Of a stretch of DNA of 64,000 nt, positions 40,588-52,112 are shown piece by piece. Under the pieces are notes generated by a model. That model did not search any database, had not been told where the DNA came from, and was given only the letters and a program-made list of their open reading frames with translations. How positions within the stretch are numbered: the first letter of the stretch is position 1; each line of letters opens with the position of its first letter. This DNA comes from Prorocentrum cordatum (Eukaryota; Sar; Dinophyceae; Prorocentrales; Prorocentraceae), in contig CAUYUJ010000749.1 in NCBI GenBank assembly GCA_963575745.1, forward strand, positions 45,842 to 109,841, read 5' to 3'. The translations under genes and the position numbers were made by a program.

Positions 40588-41450
40588 TCACGGTTGTGTA
40601 ATAGGTGATGTTTTGAGTAGCCCATTCTCTTTTTTCTCCTGCTCGTCCTTCGTGAGGTTACTATTGAAGAATATGTATCGTATGGTTTCTTTGTTGCCTG
40701 GGTCCTTCACCTTTTTGTAGAACGTTATATTACCCGATTTGCTTTGGAACGTGATGGTACCCATCTTGGACGGGTCGGTGGGCGCCTCAACCTTCACGTT
40801 GGAGTCCTGCCTGTAAGATATTTGAGGATGGTATCGATGTCCTTCACGATGTCTTTTGCTGCTTTTCGCGCGGCAACACCGAGTGCGATTACTTGCCGGG
40901 AACGTTCCTCTTCGTAACCACTCGTGCTCCCCATTCCCAGGTCCATGTGCTTCCGCTCATTTATCACCTCCTTCATCCTTTCGTTGGCCTTTTCATCAAT
41001 CGCGTCCCGAATCTTAGTTTCGATGAAATGCACGGTCTGCTCTTTGCTCAGGTACACGTCGTCGAGGTCGTTCCGGATCCCTTTCCACCTCCATCTCGAT
41101 CTCCTCAATTTTCTCCTGCGCCCCCTCCGCGGCCCTCCTGGCGCCCTGTGCCTCGATCCGCGCTTGATCGATCAAGTCTTTCACGCTGTTCACCTCGGCC
41201 TTTAGTTCCCGAGTCAGTGCATTGAACTTTCTGTTATGACGTTGGTCGTACTGTTGAAACCAAGCTCGCGCCTCGTACAATTCTGGGCTGTTCATGCCAC
41301 CTTTCCCACCTCCCGCACCTCCTGATATTAACTCCACTTCCGGATCCTCCCCATCGCGGTCGTCGTGTCCATGAGTTCCTTCATGATATCCTCACGGCCT
41401 TCCTTCTTGTCCGGTGTAGAACCCGTTGCGGACCAAACTCGTCTAGCCAT
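40588..41450 (-). pseudogene. LINE ORF1-like protein, coiled coil, frameshifted
   Basis: An ATG at 41450 gives MARRVWSATGSTPDKKEGRE. A frame change near 41335 leads to MNSPELYEARAWFQQYDQRH and a heptad-like coiled coil (KFNALTRELKAEVNSVKDL, IDQARIEAQGARRAAEGAQ). Another change near 41080 leads to LSKEQTVHFIETKIRDAIDE and KDIVKDIDTILKYLTG. A last one near 40797 leads to MGTITFQSKSGNITFYKKV and IRYIFFNSNLTKDEQEKKE, stopping at 40588. Coiled coil followed by a small RNA-binding-like end fits a LINE ORF1p. The order ORF1-endonuclease-RT is as expected. Confidence 0.65.
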
Positions 41451-41573
41451 GCTCCCAACTGTCCTGCGCGCGCCGGCTAAACAGAACAGAAGAGAAATAT
41501 ACAGTCGGTGATGCGACAATTAGCTGCAGAAAGTAGTTCAATAGCCGGAGTGATGAGTATGAGTATGCACGCC

Positions 41574-41595
41574 CCTGAGCCAAAATGGCCACGGA
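41574..41595 (-). other. Spliced-leader relict at LINE 5' end
   Basis: On the minus strand this reads CCGTGGCCATTTTGGCTCAG inside a 22-base match to the dinoflagellate SL, 20 of 22 positions by eye (CCGTGG for CCGTAG, CTCAGG for CTCAAG). It lies in sense orientation about 125 nt upstream of the ORF1 ATG, as expected if a trans-spliced transcript was reverse-transcribed and inserted. Confidence 0.85.
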
Positions 41596-41773
41596 AACCT
41601 CTGGAAGCGTCTGGGGTTCAGGGTTCGGACCCCCCCGTTCGTGTTACAGTATTTTGTTTTGTGGGAGGCGGAGCCCGTCGTCAGGTTGCTGCTGGTATCG
41701 TTTTTTTTCCACCCGAGCCATTCTGTGGCGTTGGGTCCTCGTTTGGAAAAGACGGTCCCCGCGTCCGTTGTCC

Positions 41774-41812
41774 TCCTCTTCCTCCTCCTCCTCCTCCTCC
41801 TCCGATTCCCCC
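41774..41812. repeat. CCT microsatellite
   Basis: Short CCT/TCC tract preceding the satellite. Confidence 0.9.
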
Positions 41813-41854
41813 TCCCTCCCCCCCTTCCTCCCTCCTCCCTGCGTTCCACCCGCC

Positions 41855-42850
41855 CAGTGCAGCGCTTCGTGGCCCCGTAAGGAGCTCCGCCGAAGGTCCC
41901 AATGGCACCGCCCGCATGTGCCAGCCACCACCCAGCACGGCCCTTGTCCCCTCCGTTTCACCCACCCAACACAGCGCTTCGCGGCCCCATAAGGGGCCCC
42001 ACCGAAGGTCCCAGTGGCGCCGCCCGCAAGCGTCAGCCACCACCCAGCACAGCCTTTGCCCCCTGCGCTCTACCCACCCAGGACAACGTTCCGCGGCACC
42101 GCCCGCGTGCATCAGCCACCACCCAGCACAGTCCTTACTCCCTGCGCTTCGCCCAATAAGTACATTGCTTCGTGGCCCCACAGGGGGCCCCGCCGAAGGT
42201 CCCAGTGGCACCGCCCGCATGCGTCAGGCACCACCCAGCACAGCCCTTGCCCCCTGCGCTTCGCCCACCCAGTACAACGCCTCGTGGCCCCATGGGGAGC
42301 TTCACCGAAGGTCCCAGTGGCACCGCCCGCATGCGTCAGCCACAACCCAGCACAGCCATTTGCCCCCTGCCTTCCAGCGCTTCGCGGCCCCATGGGGAGC
42401 CCCACCGAAGGTCCCAATTGGACCGCCCGCGTGCGTCAGCCACCACCCAGTGCAACCCGTGGCCCCTGCGTTTCACCCACCCAGTGCAACGCTCCGTGGT
42501 CCCATAGGGAGCTCCACCGAAGGTCCCAGTGCCGCCCGCATGAGCCAGCCACCTCCCAGCACGGCCCTTGCCCCCTGCGTTTCGCCAACCCAACACAGCG
42601 CTTCGAGGCGCCATAGGGAGCTCCACCGAAAGGCCCCTGTGGGGCCGCCCGCGTGCGTCAGCCACCACCCAGCACAGCCTTTCCTCCCTGCGTTTCGCCC
42701 GCCCAGCACAGCGCTTCGCGGCCCCATAGGGAGCTCCACCGAAGGTCCCACTGGGACCGCCCGCGCGCGTCAGCCACCACCCAACACAGCCCTTGCCCCA
42801 AGCGCTTCACCTACCCAGCACAGCGCTTCGTGGTTCTACATGGGGGGGCT
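41855..42850. repeat. Satellite array, about 113-bp unit, first block
   Basis: About nine units containing GCTTCGTGGCCCCATAGGG, GAGCTCCACCGAAGGTCCC, GTGGCACCGCCCGCATGCG and TCAGCCACCACCCAGCACAG. Unit spacing varies from 75 to 118 bp. The 471-codon plus frame is a translation of the array. Confidence 0.9.
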
Positions 42851-43600
42851 CCACATATTGAGAATGTCTGGGGGGGTCGGGTCTGTAGGAGAGCCCGCAA
42901 GGGCGTCGGGGGGGCAGTCTTAATCGCCCGTTGCCGTGGCTCTTGGTTCGCACATTTTCGCGTCAACGTGCTCGTGGTGCGCGAAATGTCTGGTCCAGAT
43001 TTCTGTTGCACCGAAGGCCCAGCATGGCGTCCACCTTGCAAACGGCAGCCTAACGCGTCTGGGCAAAGGCCGAAAACGAATGTGTAAACTAGTCTAGAAG
43101 ACATGCGAAAAACAAAAACGCCCCACCTGATGATATGGTGCACTCAAACGGGCCTGCGCTGACACACTGGCACATAATTTGGCAAACTTATCGGCACGCA
43201 CGCAGACAACCTATACAATGTCTCACATCCTACCAAAGAAAGAACAAACCAAAAAAAACCAAAATAAAAACCTAAAGAACAACCAAAAAGCGCCCGTCGA
43301 GCACATAGAAGGAGTGAACAGCAAGACACAAGCGGAAGACGAGCTAGAACAAGAACTCACAAAGGAGGGGCGAGGCAAAAACACGCAGGGAAGAATACCT
43401 AACCATGCACATTAATCAGCACAATAATACCACGTCAAGGGCACCCGGACAGCAACACCGTACACGCACACAGCGCAGGAGAAGCAGCCCGAATTTTTAC
43501 GACCAAACAAGGCAGCCTCACAGCCCGCGTTTCCGCGAACGCTGTCGGGCGCCAGCGGTGCAAACCCCGCGGCCGTAGCGCGCTAACTGGGAAGACAACC
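42851..43600. other. No gene recognised
   Basis: Includes a Lys/Asn-rich plus frame at 43179-43415 (KKEQTKKNQNKNLKNNQK) from A-rich sequence. Not enough to call a gene. Confidence 0.35.
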
Positions 43601-43609
43601 TGACGTCGA

Positions 43610-44530
43610 TGTCTCTGCGCAAAGCGGCCCAATGCTGCGGCGCGCGCGGCGGTGCAGAGGCTGACCCCGTGGGATCTCTCCACGCGCAACGGCCCCGCGC
43701 CTGCGTTTCCCGCGGGGGGCGGCCCGGCGCCTCCGCGCGCGCGGCGGCGCACGGGCCGCCCCCGTCGCATTCTTGCGCAAGCAGCCCAGCGCCGCCGCGC
43801 GCGCGGCGGCGCAAAGGTCGCCGCCGTCAAAATTCTCTGCGCACGGCGGCCCCGCGCTGCCGTGCGCACGGCGGCGCGGGAACGGCTCGCGTTGCGTTTT
43901 CTGCTCGCGACGGCCCCAGCCCGCCGCGCTCGCGGCGGCGCACGGGCCGCGTTCATTTCGCCTCTCCATGCACGACGGCCCAGCGCCGCCGCGCGCACGG
44001 AAGCGCCGAAGCTGGCCTCGTCGCGTTTTTCTGAACGCGGCGGCCCAGCTCTGCCGCGCGCGCGGCGCAGCAGGGGCCGCCTCCATTGCGTTTCCTCGCG
44101 CACGGCGGCCCGGCGCCGCCGCGCGCGCGCGGCGGCGCAATGGCCGCTCGCGATGCGCTTCTCCGCGCACGACGGCCCAGCGTCGCCGCGCGCGCTGCGG
44201 CGCAAGGGCCGCCGGCGGCGCGTCCTCCTCGAGCGACGGCCCAGCGCCGCGCGCGCGCGGTGGCGCAGAGGCCCCCCCCCCCCCCCCCGCTGCATGGTCC
44301 CCACAACGCTCGACGGCCCAGCGACGCCGCGCGCGCGACGGCGCAGAAGCTGGCCCCGTCACAGTTTGTCCACGCGCGACGGCCCATCGCCGCCGCGCGC
44401 GCGGCGGCGCCAGGGCCGCCCCCATTGCGTTCCTCGCGCACGACGGCACGGCGCCCCCTCGCGCGGCGTCGCAGAGGCCGCTCCCGCTGCATGCCTCCAC
44501 GCACGTCGGCTCAGCGCTGCTGCGCGCGCG
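43610..44530. repeat. GC-palindrome satellite, about 60-bp unit
   Basis: About 15 units with GCCGCCGCGCGCGCGGCGGC, part of a perfect 24-base palindrome, and words such as CACGGCGGCCCAGC and GGGCCGCC-CATTGCGTTT. A further stretch of the same type lies at about 45700-45870. Contains C17 at about 44274-44288. Long Ala/Arg frames on both strands are artefacts. Confidence 0.9.
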
Positions 44531-45080
44531 GCGGCGTGGAGGCGTTGGCCGAGCGGTTGCCTCGGCGTCAGCCGAACCGTTGTTGCGAACTTCGATTGCC
44601 AGGGCTTCCCCTGTCTCGGCGTCAGCCATGCGATCCGGGCGACGCGCGCTGCGCTGCACTCCTATCGCGCGAGCGGATTCTTGCGAAGGATTATCGAAGG
44701 GCGCATTGTGTTTCGGCGCCAGCCGAACAATTTGCGCGAACTCCAACCACCAGTGCAAGGGTCTAGTAGGATCTGGATCGCTCGAAGCGCAAGGGTCTAG
44801 GAGGCTCTGGGTCGACCGGGGCTTCGATCGCCTGGGCGATTCTGGATCGCCCGAAACCGAACGGGCCCAGGAAACTCCGGGCCACGCGGAGCTCATTGGC
44901 CTGGGAAGCTCTGAGTGAAACCGTTCGGGCACCCGCCGCGAGCGCGGGCGAGCGCGCCCATGCGCCGGCGGCGTGCTTGGGCGGAGGCGCCCAGGCACCC
45001 GCGGCGCGCGTGGGCACCCGCCCCAGAATTGACGGCCCGAGTTGACCCCCCCCAAGTTGGCCGCCCGAAAATACCGACCA
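44531..45080. repeat. Mixed short repeats, no gene recognised
   Basis: GGCGTCAGCCGAACCGTTG / GGCGCCAGCCGAACAATTT pairs, and GGATCGCCCGAAACCGAACG-like words near 44770-44870. Confidence 0.5.
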
Positions 45081-45084
45081 AAGA

Positions 45085-45600
45085 GACCAGGCGAGTTGAC
45101 CGGCCGATGTGATCGGCCGAGTCGAACGGCCGAGTTGATCGGCCGCGATGATCGGCCAAATTGATCGGCCGAGTTGATGGGCCGAGTTGATCGGCCGAGT
45201 TGATCGGCCGAGTTGATGGGCCGAGTTGATCGGCCGAATGGATTGGCCCAGTTGATCGGCCAAATTAATCGGCCGAGTTGACCGCGCGCGCGCGTTGACG
45301 AGTTGATCGGCCCTGTTGGTCGGCCAAGTTGATCGGCCAAGTTGATCGGCCGACGCGCGCTTTGATGAGTTGATCGGCCAGATTGACCGCCCAACCGTGC
45401 GTTGACCGCCTGGGTTGACCGCCCAGCCGCGCGTTGACCGCCACGCCGCGCGTTGACCGACCGAGTTGACCGACCAAGTTGACCGCCCAGCCGCGCGTTG
45501 ACCGCCTGGCCGCGCGTTGGACGCCCGAATTGACCGCCCGAGTTGCCCGCCCAGCCGCGCGCGGGCCGACCTGGATCGGCCGCCCATGGGCGGGTTGACC
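45085..45600. repeat. 13-14 bp tandem repeat GTTGATCGGCCGA
   Basis: About 20 units of GAGTTGATCGGCC at 45085-45375, then GCGTTGACCGCC variants with CAGCCGCGC inserts to 45600. Confidence 0.85.
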
Positions 45601-45699
45601 GCCCCAGGTTGACCGCGCAACCGCCTCCCTCACACGGGGCCGCAAAGGCAAGTGGCGGGCGAGACTCGGCCACGACGCGCTGGGAGACACCGGCGGCCG

Positions 45700-45870
45700 C
45701 AGAGGCACGTCCGACGGAAGGCCGCTCGCGCTGCGTTTTCCGCGCGCGGAGGTGCGGGGCCGTCGCGCGCGCGGGAAATCCAAAGCGAGCGCCCTTCTAG
45801 CCGTCGCGCGCGCGGCGGCGCAGAGGCCGCCTCAATCTCGCCGCCGCGCGCCAAGCGGCGCCGCGCCGCC
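45700..45870. repeat. Further GC-palindrome satellite units
   Basis: CGTCGCGCGCGCGGCGGCGC and GCCGCGCGCCAAGCGGCGCC words as at 43610-44530. Confidence 0.6.
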
Positions 45871-46019
45871 GCGATAGTGGAGCGTGCGAATGCCAAGTGC
45901 TGTCTGGTAGGGTTTCTCCATTCGCCGAGGGGGCACGCCCGCCCCGACGCGCGCTTTCCCGCGCGCCGCCCCTTCTCCCGAGGGTTCCTGGGCGACCGCG
46001 TTGACTCCCTGGGGCTCTC

Positions 46020-46645
46020 CAGATCTCCCAAGACGGCCCCGGGCGGCAATCGGCCGCCAGGATGGCCTCAGGTCCTTTCTCGGACGGCCAAAGATGGCTC
46101 CGAGACAAATCAAAGCGGCGCCACGGAGGCCCAGCACGGAACACGGAACCGAGATGGTTCAGAGAGGCCCCCAATACGCCCCAGGACGGCTCAGGGGGGC
46201 CCCAAAAGGACACAGAAAGACCCCGGGGCGACACTCCCTGATTTTGATACGGCGCTTCTTCGATGTGGGGACAGAACCCCTCCCGGCTTCAGTCAGCCCG
46301 AGACGGCCGACGAAGCCCCCGACGCTGCCCTGGGACGGCCCAAGACGCCGCGACAACGAGCCGAGAAATCTCAATAATGGCCCCGACAAAGCCCCGACGG
46401 CCCTTAACGCGCAAGACAGCCCCCGGAGAGCCCCAAGACAGCCTTCGAAGACAGGCGAAGGGATCCAAGACGGCCCAGTAGGGCCTCTCGACCCCCGACG
46501 GACCCAGGCGCCCCCGCGACGCCCCGACGAAGGCCGCAAGAAAGACCCAAGACGGCTCACGTGGAGCGCAGAGCAACCCAGGAAAGCCGCAAGGGTCCCG
46601 CAAGACGGCGCCGCAGGAACCCAAGACTGCCCTGATGCGGCCCAA
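46020..46645. repeat. CCAAGA degenerate island
   Basis: Long stretch of CCCAAGACGGCCC, CCCAGGACGGCTC, CCCGACGGCCC words, period 10-12. Both strands stay open by composition only. Confidence 0.6.
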
Positions 46646-47650
46646 TTGAACACCATGGGGGCTCTTCAACAAGTTGATTGGGAGTGCGTCACATGTGACA
46701 GCCTAATTTGTTCTCCTTCACACTATCATCGCCGTCCTCGTCGCCGCCATCGTCGCTATCAGCAGCGCTCGAACAGTCGCCGCCCAAAGTGCTGGACTGG
46801 CGCGGTGGGGGACTTGCTTCTGGCAGCTGGACGCAGTGCGAAACGCACTCGGCGACGCACACGCGGTGCTCCCTTCAGAAGACTCGCCAACTTCCCAGGG
46901 GCGGCGCTCCCTTCAGAAGACTCGCCAACTTCCCTCGGCTGTGCAACGCGAGTCCCCGCGAAAACAGCGCGTGACGTCGAGGCCTCGCTGTTAAAATGTG
47001 CGCTCGTGCGTTCGCGTGCTTCGCGCTGCGCTGGCGCGAAACAAAACTCGCGCAGGCAAGCGCGCGCTCGCGTGCTCCGCGTCCACGAGGCCGTTGGCGC
47101 CGCGGGCCAAAGAACGAGCCACGCGTCGCGGGGCCCAAAGGGAAACGCGCTGTCGGCGAGCGATGGTGCACGCAGAACTCAGATAATCAAGCCCGCCCCC
47201 CCGTCGCAAAGCTGAAGTCGATCTTCGTTGTTTTACCGCGTGGGCCGAGGTCGCAGACGGACGGCATCGCAAGACCGAGGCCGAAGACTAATACCGAGGC
47301 CGAAGATCAACTTGCATCGCAAGACACAGCTGCAAAACTAAGGCCGAACACCGACGGACCGACGCCCTGGGGCACTGGTCGAACCCGGCAACCACGCCTA
47401 ACCCATCGGACAACCCACCCCGAAGACCGACGTATATGCAGTAGCGAAAACAAGCGACACTTTCAAGTTCACACCAACAGCTGAGCATCTGGGGCCACAG
47501 CTTAACCCAAACAAAATTCAAAACAACAAATTGACCCCAAAAACTTTCACACCAACACGAAAACTGAATTCCGTGTTCGTCGCTTTCCCTGTTTCTTCTG
47601 AGCCATTCCCACAGACGACCCCGTTCTCTGACCCCCAGACAAACCCAATC
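46646..47650. other. No gene recognised; 34-bp direct duplication
   Basis: GCTCCCTTCAGAAGACTCGC followed by CAACTTCCC occurs twice in tandem at about 46869-46936. ACCGAGGCCGAAGA occurs in tandem at about 47274-47305. Confidence 0.45.
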
Positions 47651-47654
47651 CACA

Positions 47655-48830
47655 GAAGGTCCCAGTGGCACCGCCCGCCAGCGTCAGCCACCACCCAGCA
47701 CAGCCCTTGCACCCTGCTTTTCGCCCACCCAGTACAACGCTTCGTGGCCCCATCGGGAGCTCCATCGAAGGTCCCAGTGGCACCGCCCGCATGCGTCAGC
47801 CGCCACCCACCGCAGCCCTTGCTCACCGCGCTCCACCCACTCAGCACGGCGCTTCGTGGCCCCATAGGGAGCTCCGCCGAAGGTCCCAATGGCGCCGCCC
47901 GCATGCGTCAGCCACCGCCCAGCACAGCCCTTTCTCCCTGCGCTTCACTCGCGTAGTACAACGCTTCGTGGCCCCATAGGGGGCCCCACCGAAAGTCCCA
48001 GGGGGGCCGCCCACAGCGTTGACCATCACCCAGCGCAGCCCTTGCCCCTGCGCTTCGCCCACCCAGCACAGCGCTTCGTGGCCCCAACGGGAGGTCCACT
48101 GAGGGCCCTACTGGCGTCGCCCGCATGCGTCAGCCACCACCCAGCGCAGCGCTTCGTGGCCCCATAAGGGGGCTCTGCCGAAGGTCCCAGTGGGACCGCC
48201 CGCATGCGTCAGCCACCATCCAGAACATCGCTTCGTGGGCGCATAGGGAACTCCACAGAAAGACCCCATTTGCACCGCCCGCGTGCGTCGCCGACCACAC
48301 AATACTCCATTTCGTGGCCCCATTGATTGGGAGCTCCACCAGGCTCCAATGGCACCGCCCGCGTGCGCCCCCCGCCCCCGCCCCACCCGGCAAAGCGCTC
48401 CGTGGCCACGTAGGGAGGTCCAGAGGCCCGCCCGCATGCGACCCCCCACCCGGCACAACGCTTCGTGGGTCCATATGGAACTCGACCGAAGGCCCCAGTG
48501 GCACCGCCTGCATGCGCCCCCCCTTCCCAGCACAGCGCTTCGTGGCCCCATAGGGGGCCCACCGAAACCCCCGCTGGCACGCGCGCGTCGGCCACTACTA
48601 TGCACAGCGATTCGCGGCCCTGCAGGGAACTCCACAGGAAGACTCCACTGGCACAGCCTGCGCGCGTCTCCCCCGACCAACACAGCGCTCCGCCACGCCC
48701 AGCACAGCGTCTCGTGGCTCATAGGGAGCCCCACCGACTGCCCCACTGACACCGCCCGCGTGCGTCGCCCCCACCCATTACGGCACGCCCCTCACGCGTT
48801 TCGTGACCCTATAGGCAACCCCACCGCAAG
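47655..48830. repeat. Satellite array, about 113-bp unit, second block
   Basis: Same unit and same orientation as 41855-42850, about ten more divergent copies. Confidence 0.9.
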
Positions 48831-48889
48831 CGGCACGCACAAAGCGTTACTCACAGGTGCATATGGTTGGGTCCTTCGCTAAGGTATGC

Positions 48890-49010
48890 GTGTCTCTCTC
48901 TGTCTTTTCTTGTTGCCTATCTTTTGTTGTTCTCTCTCTGTCTGTCTCTGTCTCTGTCTGTTCCTCTCTGTCCATCTCTTTCTCTCTCTCTCTCTGTTTC
49001 TCTCTCGCTT
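48890..49010. repeat. CT/TCTG pyrimidine microsatellite
   Basis: TCTCTCTCTGTCT tract. Confidence 0.9.
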
Positions 49011-49017
49011 GAACATC

Positions 49018-49340
49018 AGCCTAAGCCTAGCCTAAGCCTGAGCCTAGCCTAGCTGAAACCCGAGCCAAACTTTAGCCGAAGCCTAACCGATGCCTCAGCC
49101 TCTAGCCTCAGCCTCTGCCTAGCCTAAGCCGAAGCCTCAGCCTAAGCTTCAACCTGGCCTGAACCTCGGCCTAAGCCTAAGCACCAGCCTCCGCCTAGCC
49201 GAAGCATCAGCCTGAGCCATCCCAGCCGAACCCATCCTAAGCTCCAGCCTAGCCTCAGCCTCAGTCTGAGCCTCAGCCTACGCCTCGTCCCACGCCTAGC
49301 CTCAGCCTCGGCCAACGTTTAGCCTGAGCCTCAGCCCTGC
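49018..49340. repeat. 6-bp tandem AGCCTA/AGCCTC array
   Basis: About 50 imperfect units of AGCCTA, AGCCTC and AGCCGA. Confidence 0.85.
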
Positions 49341-50556
49341 CAGTGCTACTACAGTGCTCGTGTCATACGACTACCACATTGCGACAACAGTCATACAATT
49401 TCGATACTATGGTACCACGATTCCCCACAACACTATTAGGATTACAGTAGCTCGGCCATCGTATACTGCTGCCACACTGAAGCATTGAAATGCTGTGCTG
49501 CTCCTCCAGCCACCTATACACGTTTACCCCTACTACTGTACCGGGTATCACATCGACTTCCACAGAATGCGACAAAAAAACGATACTACGAAGGCACTAC
49601 AGTACTAGGGCACGGCTACCGTATTCGAGTACTCCAATGACAGAGCTCCACTACCACGCCTGCCAGCTTCAGAATACAACTCGCACAGTACTACAATACC
49701 AGTTGTGCAGCGCTGCTGCCCCCGTGATGTACTACGAATATCACAGCGTCACCACTACAGCACTACAGTACTAGGGTACTACAACCATGCTGCGATCATG
49801 CGGCATTGGGCAATTCCTACTACAGTATTCCATTCACTGCAGGTAACCGTCGGGTGCTGCTCATACGAAACCTGTACTAAGAATCCTGCCTCTACACTGC
49901 CACTACTACAATACAGCACTATTCCACAATAGTACACCACGTTTCGCGCAGTGCTACCACTCAGCCACTACAGTCCGAGGGTGCAAGTATTGTTCTCGCG
50001 TGCTACAGTAGTGGACCACTTCCACCACATAGTTACACTGCGACTACTACAGCAAGTACTGGAACATAAACTTTACAACAATACCTGCGTACTACCACGG
50101 CAGCACTACAGGACTACTGCAGCGCTGCCACTTCATTAATGCAAACCGACTGTTGGCCCAGCGTGGTATCAAAGTCCAACCAATACAGTACTAGAGCAAC
50201 ACTAGTGCTACTGCTCCAGTGCTGCGCTACGACTAGGACATTGTCACCACTGCATCACTACAATATTGGAATGCTACAACCGTGTTGAGACAATACGGCA
50301 TTGGGCAATTCGTACTGCAGAACTGTAGCACTCCCACTGCAGGCAATCGTACAGTACCGTTCATACGGATGCTGTACTAGATTGCTGCTTCTACAATGCC
50401 ACTGCTAAGATACAGCACTGTTCCACAGTGGTACACCACTTTCCTTACAGCACTACCACTAAACCATTACAATTCGGGGGTGCTGCTGCTGTGCTCGACT
50501 ACTTCAATAGCGGGCCACTTCTGCTACAATATTGCTGTGCGGCTGCTACAGAAAAA

Positions 50557-50558
50557 TG

Positions 50559-50616
<58 letters not shown>

Positions 50617-50689
50617 AGAAGAAAAAAAAAGAAAAAAAAAAAAAGAAAATAAAAAAAAAAAAAAAAAAAAAGACAAAAAAAAAAAAAAA

Positions 50690-50777
<88 letters not shown>
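50557..50777. repeat. Poly(A) tract inserted in the 510-bp tandem repeat
   Basis: About 220 bases of A with scattered G, breaking the copy between TGCTACAGAAAAATG and TGCTACAGAAAGG (the flank TGCTACAGAAA recurs on both sides). Confidence 0.85.
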
Positions 50778-50926
50778 TGCTACAGAAAGGACTAGATAAT
50801 GATCTTGACTGAAGGCCGGGCTACTGCCACTGCAACTACAGGCCTACTACGGTGCAGCCACTTCATTCATGCGAAACGATAGCTCGCTTAGCTCGGTTTC
50901 GAACTACCACCAGTACAGTACTAGTG

Positions 50927-50927
<1 letters not shown>

Positions 50928-50986
<59 letters not shown>

Positions 50987-50990
50987 GACT
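50928..50990. repeat. ACT microsatellite
   Basis: ACT tract within the third copy. Confidence 0.9.
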
Positions 50991-51339
50991 ACTACAATAT
51001 TGACTACGACTAGTACAGTACCACCTCGGCAACACTACAATATAGTACTACAACAATGCTGCGATACTACGGCATGGGAGTAGCATACTACCGTCCTCCA
51101 GTACACTCACTGCCGGCGAGAGTAACGTACTGCACATACGAATGCTGTACTTGAGTATTGTTTCTATAGTGCCTCTGTTACAACAGTACAGCACGACTCA
51201 TCAATCGTACAGCGCTCTTCCTACATCACTACCGCTGCAACACTAAGGAGTTCGAGGATACTACTTCTGCGCTCGAGCACTACAGTAATGGTCTACTTCT
51301 GCTACAATGCGGCAGTGCGACAATGCGGATGCTATGACA

Positions 51340-51840
51340 ATCCCAATCAAGTCGATGCGATCGTAATGACGAGCCAATGCAATACGGATGCAAGGAAATG
51401 CGATGCGATCGCACTGCAGCGCGGTATGTTGGCATCTCACTGCCCCGAGAGCCCCTTTGGTGCTCCAAACACCCCAGAACGGCGCGGCACCGTGCAAGCA
51501 TGGCACCGCTCCCTTGCGGCCAGTGCCGCTGGTGGTGGTCGACTGGTGGTCGGGAAGGGGGGGCAACAAAAAAAAGAGAAATCAAAAAACTGTTTTTGTT
51601 TAAAACATGTGTTTTGTTTTCTTTCCCCCCCAACCACCAACACCAACACCATCACTACCATCGCCACCGCCCTGGCGGAGGTACCGTCCACGGGAGGACA
51701 GAGAGAGGGAGAGAGGGAGATAGAGAAGGGGGGAAGAGAGGGAGGGAGGCAAGGGGGGAGGGAGGGTGGGCGAGAGAGAGAGAGGAAGAAAAAGAGGAAG
51801 TGAGAAGGGTGAGGAGCAAGAAGCGAGAGAGGGGCCGATC
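51340..51840. other. No gene recognised
   Basis: GA-rich stretch at 51700-51800 (GAGAGAGGGAGAGAGGGAG). Short unique frames only. Confidence 0.4.
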
Positions 51841-51915
51841 ATGAAATGATGAGTTTCACAGGGGGGGGATTCGAGCCCGAAACAGGCGTCAGCAGGCCGT
51901 TCGAGGCCCTCGGCG

Positions 51916-52112
51916 ACGACGACGACAACGACGACGACAACGACCGCGACGAGAACGAGAAGTGCGACGACGACGACGACAACAAGGACAAGAACGACGA
52001 ACACAACGCCGCCGCCGACGACGACGACGATGACGACGGCAACAACAACGACGATGACGACAGCATCGACGACGACCACCAAGACGAGGACGACGACGAC
52101 GACGGCCGCCTC
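51916..52112. repeat. GAC microsatellite
   Basis: GAC/AAC tract giving Asp/Asn, Val/Ser and Thr frames on the two strands. Confidence 0.95.

Larger units (their letters stand above)
49690..51330. repeat. Tandem repeat with about 510-bp unit, three diverged copies
   Basis: CGGCATTGGGCAATTC at about 49801 and 50309, and CGGCATGGGAGTAGC near 51073, mark equivalent points. Other shared words are ACTGCAGGTAACCG/ACTGCAGGCAATCG, CCACAATAGTACACCAC/CCACAGTGGTACACCAC and GGACCACTTCCAC/GGGCCACTTCTGC. Rich in ACTACAG. Confidence 0.75.

Noticed and set aside
41508-42923. Plus-strand open frame of 471 codons
   Set aside because: Mostly the 113-bp satellite translated; repeats of PPPSTALAP-type words without protein-like conservation.
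43583-45673. Minus-strand open frame of 696 codons
   Set aside because: It crosses three unrelated tandem repeats; openness follows from high GC and unit lengths. No domain seen.
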